From positions 62,001 to 126,000 of the forward strand of contig NZ_JHXZ01000013.1 of NCBI RefSeq assembly GCF_000621565.1: 64,000 nucleotides of DNA, written 5' to 3'. This document shows positions 60,761-64,000 of the stretch, piece by piece. A program made the position numbers and the translations under genes. Numbering within the stretch: the first letter of the stretch is position 1; every line of letters starts with the position of its first letter. Source of the DNA: Butyrivibrio sp. LB2008 (GTDB taxonomy: Bacteria > Bacillota > Clostridia > Lachnospirales > Lachnospiraceae). A model generated the notes under the pieces. The model was not told the DNA's origin. It did not search any database and saw nothing but the letters and a program-made list of their open reading frames with translations.

Positions 60761-60930
60761 TCACAGCCCCATTATCTCGCCATAGATCATAACCGCATTC
60801 CTCACACAGTCTTCGCAGGGGCACAGCGGTTTACCAACCACCACAAATCTCGCTCGGTTGGCAGACGTCATCAACTCCGCAAAATTGCCTGCCTCCATGG
60901 CAAATTCTACACACAGTTATACATTTTGAC
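60761..60930 (-). pseudogene. Fragment of C_GCAxxG_C_C family gene
   Basis: 60761-60835 matches 62072-62146, the 3' end of the intact gene, at all but one of 75 positions, stop codon included. A second short match (cacagttatacat near 60911-60924) corresponds to the 5' part of the gene (near 62399-62412). The middle is lost or replaced by unrelated sequence (60836-60900). No start or reading frame remains. The very high identity of the 3' part implies recent duplication or gene conversion. Confidence 0.8.
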
Positions 60931-60936
60931 TTTCCT

Positions 60937-61440
60937 CTACGTTACTCAAATTCAATTACAAACTTTATACCCGTAAAATCCACCTCACATTCGCTTGCTT
61001 ATACGTGTATAGATTGATTTCCGAGATTCTATGCCCGTAAGAATACTCCTAAATTCACTCACTTCTACGTGTACAGATTGATTTCCGGGATTCTATGCCC
61101 GTAAGGCTACTCCCAAATGCACTTTCTTCTACGTGTACAGACTGATTTCCGAGATTCTATGCCCGTAAGGCTAGTGCAAAATCCACTTTCTTCTACGTGT
61201 ACAGATTGATTTCTGAGATTCTATACCCGTAAGAATACTCCTAAATTCACTTGCTTCTACGTGCACAAATCGTTTTCCGAGATTCTATACCCGTAAAGCC
61301 ATTCCCACATTCACTTGCTTCTACGTGCACAAATCATTTTCCGAGATTCTATACCCGTAAAGCCATTCCCACATTCACTTGTTTCTACGTGCAAACATCA
61401 TTTTTCGGATTCTAATGTCCGTAAAGCTACTTCAATATTG
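60937..61440 (+). repeat. 64-bp hairpin repeat, array 3 (about 8 units)
   Basis: The largest array. The marker GATTCTATGCCCG/GATTCTATACCCG begins at 61025, 61089, 61153, 61217, 61281 and 61345 (exactly 64 bp each), with a last unit at 61408. Each unit pairs a TACGTGTACAGA-type arm with a TTCTATGCCCGTA-type arm around TTGATTTCCGAGA. The array opens with the leader form CTACGTTACTCAAATTC seen in the other two arrays. It lies between the pseudogene fragment and the intact gene. Confidence 0.88.
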
Positions 61441-61619
61441 AAACGTATACTTTAGCCAATGCCCGCATTCACATAACAATCCCTCATACGAGATCAAACA
61501 CACCAAAACTTTTTTCTTATTAGAAACTGCTATATAATCACCTTAAGAATAAATCCTCACCGTGAGGAACAAATTTTTCAAGGAAATACCATATAAAAAA
61601 TGCAAACACCCTGCCCCTA

Positions 61620-61988
61620 ATGCTCTTAGACGCGATAGCAACCATGATCATAGCATGGGGGAGTATAATATTTTTTAACAACGCTTCGTTTATTGCGTTC
61701 CCGACAGCGCTCATAATAAAAAAAATCATATTTGTAAAAATAATTGGCGAATATAAAAATCCCAGAATATATGGCTTATCCATACTTATTACTTCTGTTA
61801 CCTTCTTTACATTATCAACGCTGGTTATCGAATTATTCGTAAGACTAATTTTTGAACTCAGCCTAATAAATGATGCCATGAAAATATCCTGTATATCTCT
61901 GCCTTTTATGCTGGCACCGGACCTCATAGTAGGTCTATGGATATTTAGAAAAAAAATAAAAGAATGGCTTTCAAGAAAATTTCATTGA
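61620..61988 (+). CDS. Possible small AT-rich membrane protein
   Basis: A 122-residue open frame with three or four hydrophobic segments and a basic C-terminus (FRKKIKEWLSRKF), compatible with a real membrane protein. It is rich in ATA codons and A/T compared with neighbours. It lacks a ribosome site but overlaps (TAATG) the end of a 7-codon open frame at 61600. It may be a decayed 3' end of a larger gene or a foreign gene. An opposing 129-codon frame (61538-61927) is less protein-like. Treat as doubtful. Confidence 0.4.
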   Translation: MLLDAIATMIIAWGSIIFFNNASFIAFPTALIIKKIIFVKIIGEYKNPRIYGLSILITSVTFFTLSTLVIELFVRLIFELSLINDAMKISCISLPFMLAPDLIVGLWIFRKKIKEWLSRKFH

Positions 61989-61999
61989 TAAGCCATTCT
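61961..61999 (-). terminator. Terminator of the Fe-S operon
   Basis: AGAATGGCTT (61961-61970) pairs perfectly with AAGCCATTCT (61990-61999). On the minus strand it is followed by TTTTATTTTTTTT. It lies 73 bp after the 62072 stop. Confidence 0.85.
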
Positions 62000-62071
62000 A
62001 TAATCATGCCGCAACAATTCTCGCTCTGAAAAGTCCCAGCCGGAATCTTGCGATATTAAAAAAAATTCGAA

Positions 62072-62461
62072 TCACAGCCCCATTATCTCGCCATAGATCA
62101 TAACCGCATTCCTCACGCAGTCTTCGCAGGGGCACAGCGGTTTACCGTCTGTGACGGTCTTTAGATCTTTGCATTTTAATGCACCGCATCTTTTGCCAAA
62201 CTCTTCCTGAATCTGCTTGGTAACTCCAAGAGTTCCTTTGCCTTCTGTCTTGAGGCCTGCTATCATTCCTGCACCAATCAAGGCTCCGCAGGTTGCTTCA
62301 AGATTGCCCATTCCCGCACAGAATCCGGCAGATACCTGTTTGAGCTGTTCCTCCGTAAGTCCTGTCTGATCTGCCAAAGCCGCAGTCACTGCCTGTGCAC
62401 AGTTATACATTCCGGAATTCTTAAGCTCCACAGCCCTCTCAGCTCTTTCTTCTAATGTCAT
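62072..62461 (-). CDS. C_GCAxxG_C_C family redox protein
   Basis: A 129-residue protein of the C_GCAxxG_C_C family. MYNCAQAVTAAL gives the first Cys, GFCAGMGNLEATCGALIGAG the GCAxxG-type core, and the C-terminal CGALKCKDLK, then LCPCEDCVRNA add further cysteines. The protein probably binds a metal or Fe-S cluster. It is the third gene of an operon with a NapH-like membrane protein (4-bp ATGA overlap) and a ferredoxin, suggesting electron transfer or cluster handling. A near-identical 3' fragment lies at 60761-60835. Confidence 0.9.
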   Translation of the reverse strand: MTLEERAERAVELKNSGMYNCAQAVTAALADQTGLTEEQLKQVSAGFCAGMGNLEATCGALIGAGMIAGLKTEGKGTLGVTKQIQEEFGKRCGALKCKDLKTVTDGKPLCPCEDCVRNAVMIYGEIMGL

Positions 62462-63057
62462 AAATTCTCCCTACCTTTCTTTGCCTTTATCTTGCAAATG
62501 CCCTGTGTCATTGTTCCCATTGGACAGAAAGAACACCAGGTTCTCTCTTTGTACATTGCCATCACTATCAGTCCTATCAGAGTGGATGTCAGCATAAGGC
62601 TGTAAAAGCCAAATCCGAACTGCGCCACCCAATCGGGGAAGACACTTCCATTATACGCCCATTTCCATGGTACTTTAAATGTCCAAAAGAGCTTTACTAC
62701 TTTCTTAAGCGACTCTGCTCCCGAGAACACAAGATAGGTCTGAAATATCATAGTTCCAAACATTGTCATAAAAAATGTGAGGAATCCATACCTGAACCAC
62801 TTTGAGGAAATCCACTTAGGCGCCGGCTTTTTTCGCGAGCACTTAAGATTCCTTCCAAGTACCCAGAAAAGCTGACCCCTGCCGCACATGTGATTGCAAA
62901 ACCATTTATTTCCACCGACTATCGCAAAGATAAGAGGAAGTATGAAATCGATCATTCCAAGCCAGGCAAATAAGATATTAAAGAATCCGAGTGCAAAATA
63001 AATGATCGTCCATATCCAAAGATAGTCGTACCATTGCTTTTTCTTATTTAATACCAT
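62458..63057 (-). CDS. NapH-like membrane iron-sulfur protein
   Basis: A 199-residue membrane protein with about four or five hydrophobic segments. It has cysteine pairs in FCNHMCGRGQLFW and LKCSRKK, and WCSFCPMGTMTQGICKIK at the C-terminus. This resembles the polyferredoxin-like NapH/NosR group, which passes electrons across or along the membrane. The two classical CX2CX2CX3CP ferredoxin motifs are not within it but are supplied by the adjacent gene (14-bp overlap), as if one NapH-like polypeptide were split. Confidence 0.87.
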   Translation of the reverse strand: MVLNKKKQWYDYLWIWTIIYFALGFFNILFAWLGMIDFILPLIFAIVGGNKWFCNHMCGRGQLFWVLGRNLKCSRKKPAPKWISSKWFRYGFLTFFMTMFGTMIFQTYLVFSGAESLKKVVKLFWTFKVPWKWAYNGSVFPDWVAQFGFGFYSLMLTSTLIGLIVMAMYKERTWCSFCPMGTMTQGICKIKAKKGRENL

Positions 63058-63244
63058 CTTGCACCTCCACTACTTTTACAGATCCTGCCGGACAAGCTTT
63101 TTCGCATATACCGCATCCCACGCATTTAGAAACATCAACAACCGCATAAATGCCTCTATAAATGTCAATCGCTTCCCTCGGACATTGCAGCGCACAGACT
63201 CCGCAGGCTACGCATCTGTCTTTGTCATTAGTCGCCTTTCTCAT
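63044..63244 (-). CDS. 2[4Fe-4S] ferredoxin
   Basis: A 66-residue clostridial-type ferredoxin. CVACGVCALQCP (11-22) and CVGCGICEKACP (41-52) each supply ligands for a [4Fe-4S] cluster. There is no signal peptide, so it is cytoplasmic. It is the first gene of the fdx-napH-like-C_GCAxxG operon, with AAGGAGAA before the ATG, and divergent from an HxlR regulator. Confidence 0.93.
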   Translation of the reverse strand: MRKATNDKDRCVACGVCALQCPREAIDIYRGIYAVVDVSKCVGCGICEKACPAGSVKVVEVQDGIK

Positions 63245-63362
63245 AAAAATTCTCCTTAATAAAAGATTTACTTGTTTTTCTAATCTGATGCTTTTATTAT
63301 ATGTAGTATATTTTTTATATCAAGTACGCAGTTTAAATTTATCTGGTAAGGAAAAGTATACT

Positions 63363-63707
63363 ATGAGAAAAATAGCCGATCACGAGCCTTTATGTGAAGA
63401 TATCGCAGGAAAAGGTTGTGGATTAAAAAAAGTAATAGATACCGTTGGCGGCAAGTGGAAAATAATGATACTATGCGTCATCGATAAAAATGAAGTTGTC
63501 AGATACGGCGAACTGAGCCGCTCTGTTAACGGCATCACCAATACAATGCTCGCCAATTCGCTAAAAGAGCTGGAAGCAGACGGACTTGTTGAGAGAAAGC
63601 AGTATGATGAAATGCCCGTAAGAGTTGAATATAATCTTACAGAAAAAACAAAAAGCCTCATCCCAATTCTTCTCCAATTAAAGAAGTGGGGCGAGGACAA
63701 TCTGTGA
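63363..63707 (+). CDS. HxlR-family regulator
   Basis: A 114-residue winged-helix regulator. GGKWKIMILCVI, then RYGELSRSVNGITNTMLANSLKEL and VRVEYNLTEKTKSLIPIL match HxlR. Cys11 and Cys19 near the N-terminus (PLCEDIAGKGC) are at the position where redox- and aldehyde-sensing HxlR members keep their sensor Cys. It is divergent from the ferredoxin operon and probably controls it. AAGGAAAAG precedes the ATG at 63363. Confidence 0.9.
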   Translation: MRKIADHEPLCEDIAGKGCGLKKVIDTVGGKWKIMILCVIDKNEVVRYGELSRSVNGITNTMLANSLKELEADGLVERKQYDEMPVRVEYNLTEKTKSLIPILLQLKKWGEDNL

Positions 63708-63728
63708 CTTATTTTTTACTTATAACAT

Positions 63729-64000
63729 TTAACCTACAATCCTGACTCCGAAAGGACACAGAGCAAGTCTTGCGATCTTAAAGAACTGTTTTCCGAAAGG
63801 AATTCCCACGATCGTGATGCACAAAATACATCCGATCACAAAGTTAGCAACTGCAAGCTCCCATCCTGATGCCAGAAGCCAGATAACATTTAAAAGAAAT
63901 GATGCTGCATTTCCTTCATCCACGATTCTTTTACCAAAAGGGTTAAGTGACATTGATGCCATCTTAAAGCACTGAACACCAACCGGTATTCCTATCAAAG
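63729..64000 (-). CDS. YccF-family membrane protein, 5'-truncated
   Basis: The visible C-terminal 90 or so residues have the duplicated motif IGIPVGVQCFKMASMSLNPFG and VGIPFGKQFFKIARLALCPFG around a TSGWELA-like core (LLASGWELAVANFVIG). This is the YccF domain pair. The frame is open through the window edge, and family members have about 30 more N-terminal residues, so the start is outside. The function is unknown. Confidence 0.85.
   Translation of the reverse strand, partial: LIGIPVGVQCFKMASMSLNPFGKRIVDEGNAASFLLNVIWLLASGWELAVANFVIGCILCITIVGIPFGKQFFKIARLALCPFGVRIVG

Noticed and set aside
60937..61440. CRISPR array
   Set aside because: Units are 64 bp with a conserved connector as well as conserved arms, no unique spacers of constant length, imperfect repeats, and no cas genes in the window.
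61538..61927. 129-codon frame on the minus strand
   Set aside because: No ribosome site, and it overlaps a more protein-like plus-strand frame. Its composition looks like a shadow of hydrophobic sequence on the other strand.

Overview
The window looks like a chromosome segment of an anaerobic, fibre-degrading Lachnospiraceae bacterium (Butyrivibrio or Pseudobutyrivibrio type). This is inferred from gene content, not proven. Supporting features are GGAGG-type ribosome sites, a GH65 phosphorylase operon, an esterase-GH43 fusion, a secreted cellulose- and xylan-binding protein, diaminopimelate dehydrogenase, a ferredoxin-rich [FeFe] hydrogenase, and many small lipoproteins. Base composition is moderate, roughly 40-45 % G+C by eye. 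No rRNA, tRNA, prophage, intact insertion sequence or CRISPR array was seen.

Layout. 0-1 kb: a Cys/Pro-repeat surface protein. 1-8.2 kb: an alpha-glucoside uptake and phosphorolysis operon (binding protein, two permeases, GH65 phosphorylase, beta-phosphoglucomutase) with its LacI regulator. 8.2-16.4 kb: diaminopimelate dehydrogenase, small lipoprotein and Sel1-like genes, a membrane-bound HTH protein, a HAD phosphatase, and a divergent Na+/H+ antiporter and alanine symporter pair. 16.5-22.8 kb: a sulfur amino-acid block (metF, metE, LysR regulator, metY, Rrf2 regulator). 23-25.8 kb: a fused type-B esterase / GH43 / CBM6-like enzyme. 26.3-29.5 kb: a three-gene ABC exporter and a family-6 uracil/hypoxanthine-DNA glycosylase. 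29.5-34 kb: a repeat-rich, gene-poor stretch with one unknown protein, YbaK and a flavin reductase. 34-42.6 kb: chemoreceptor, auxin-efflux-type carrier, a DUF4230 pair, an [FeFe] hydrogenase, a polysaccharide deacetylase and an MFS transporter. 42.7-48.6 kb: a polyol dehydrogenase / cytidylyltransferase pair, small stress and flavin proteins, and a 5xCBM6-like + CBM2 protein. 48.8-52 kb: a polar amino-acid (probably cystine) ABC operon. 52.3-54.5 kb: panBCD. 54.5-56.8 kb: a second amino-acid ABC operon. 56.8-60.6 kb: TPM protein, CAT-fold acetyltransferase, two lipoproteins. 60.6-61.5 kb: a pseudogene fragment and a 64-bp hairpin-repeat array. 61.5-64 kb: a ferredoxin/NapH-like/C_GCAxxG operon, an HxlR regulator and a truncated YccF gene.

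How parts connect. The GH65 phosphorylase gives beta-glucose-1-phosphate, which beta-phosphoglucomutase turns into glucose-6-phosphate. The LacI gene downstream and repeated TTTA(G/C)TAAA palindromes suggest local control. metE/metF diverge from a LysR gene. metY and the ABC operon at 48.8-52 kb have near-identical promoters in which a CCTATT-N5-AATAGG box overlaps the -35 element. Because an Rrf2 regulator is divergent from metY, I predict one sulfur (cyst(e)ine) regulon spanning two loci.

The most unusual signals are non-coding. (1) Two ~185-190 bp giant hairpins (22772-22960 and 38880-39064) have different outer stem sequences that still pair perfectly, yet nearly identical terminal loops and internal bulges. 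Both lie between convergent genes. (2) A ~64-bp tandem hairpin repeat occurs as three separate arrays (26.15, 30.1-30.5 and 60.94-61.44 kb). (3) Two further dispersed intergenic repeat families are present. These look like undescribed structured elements and are the best candidates for new biology here.
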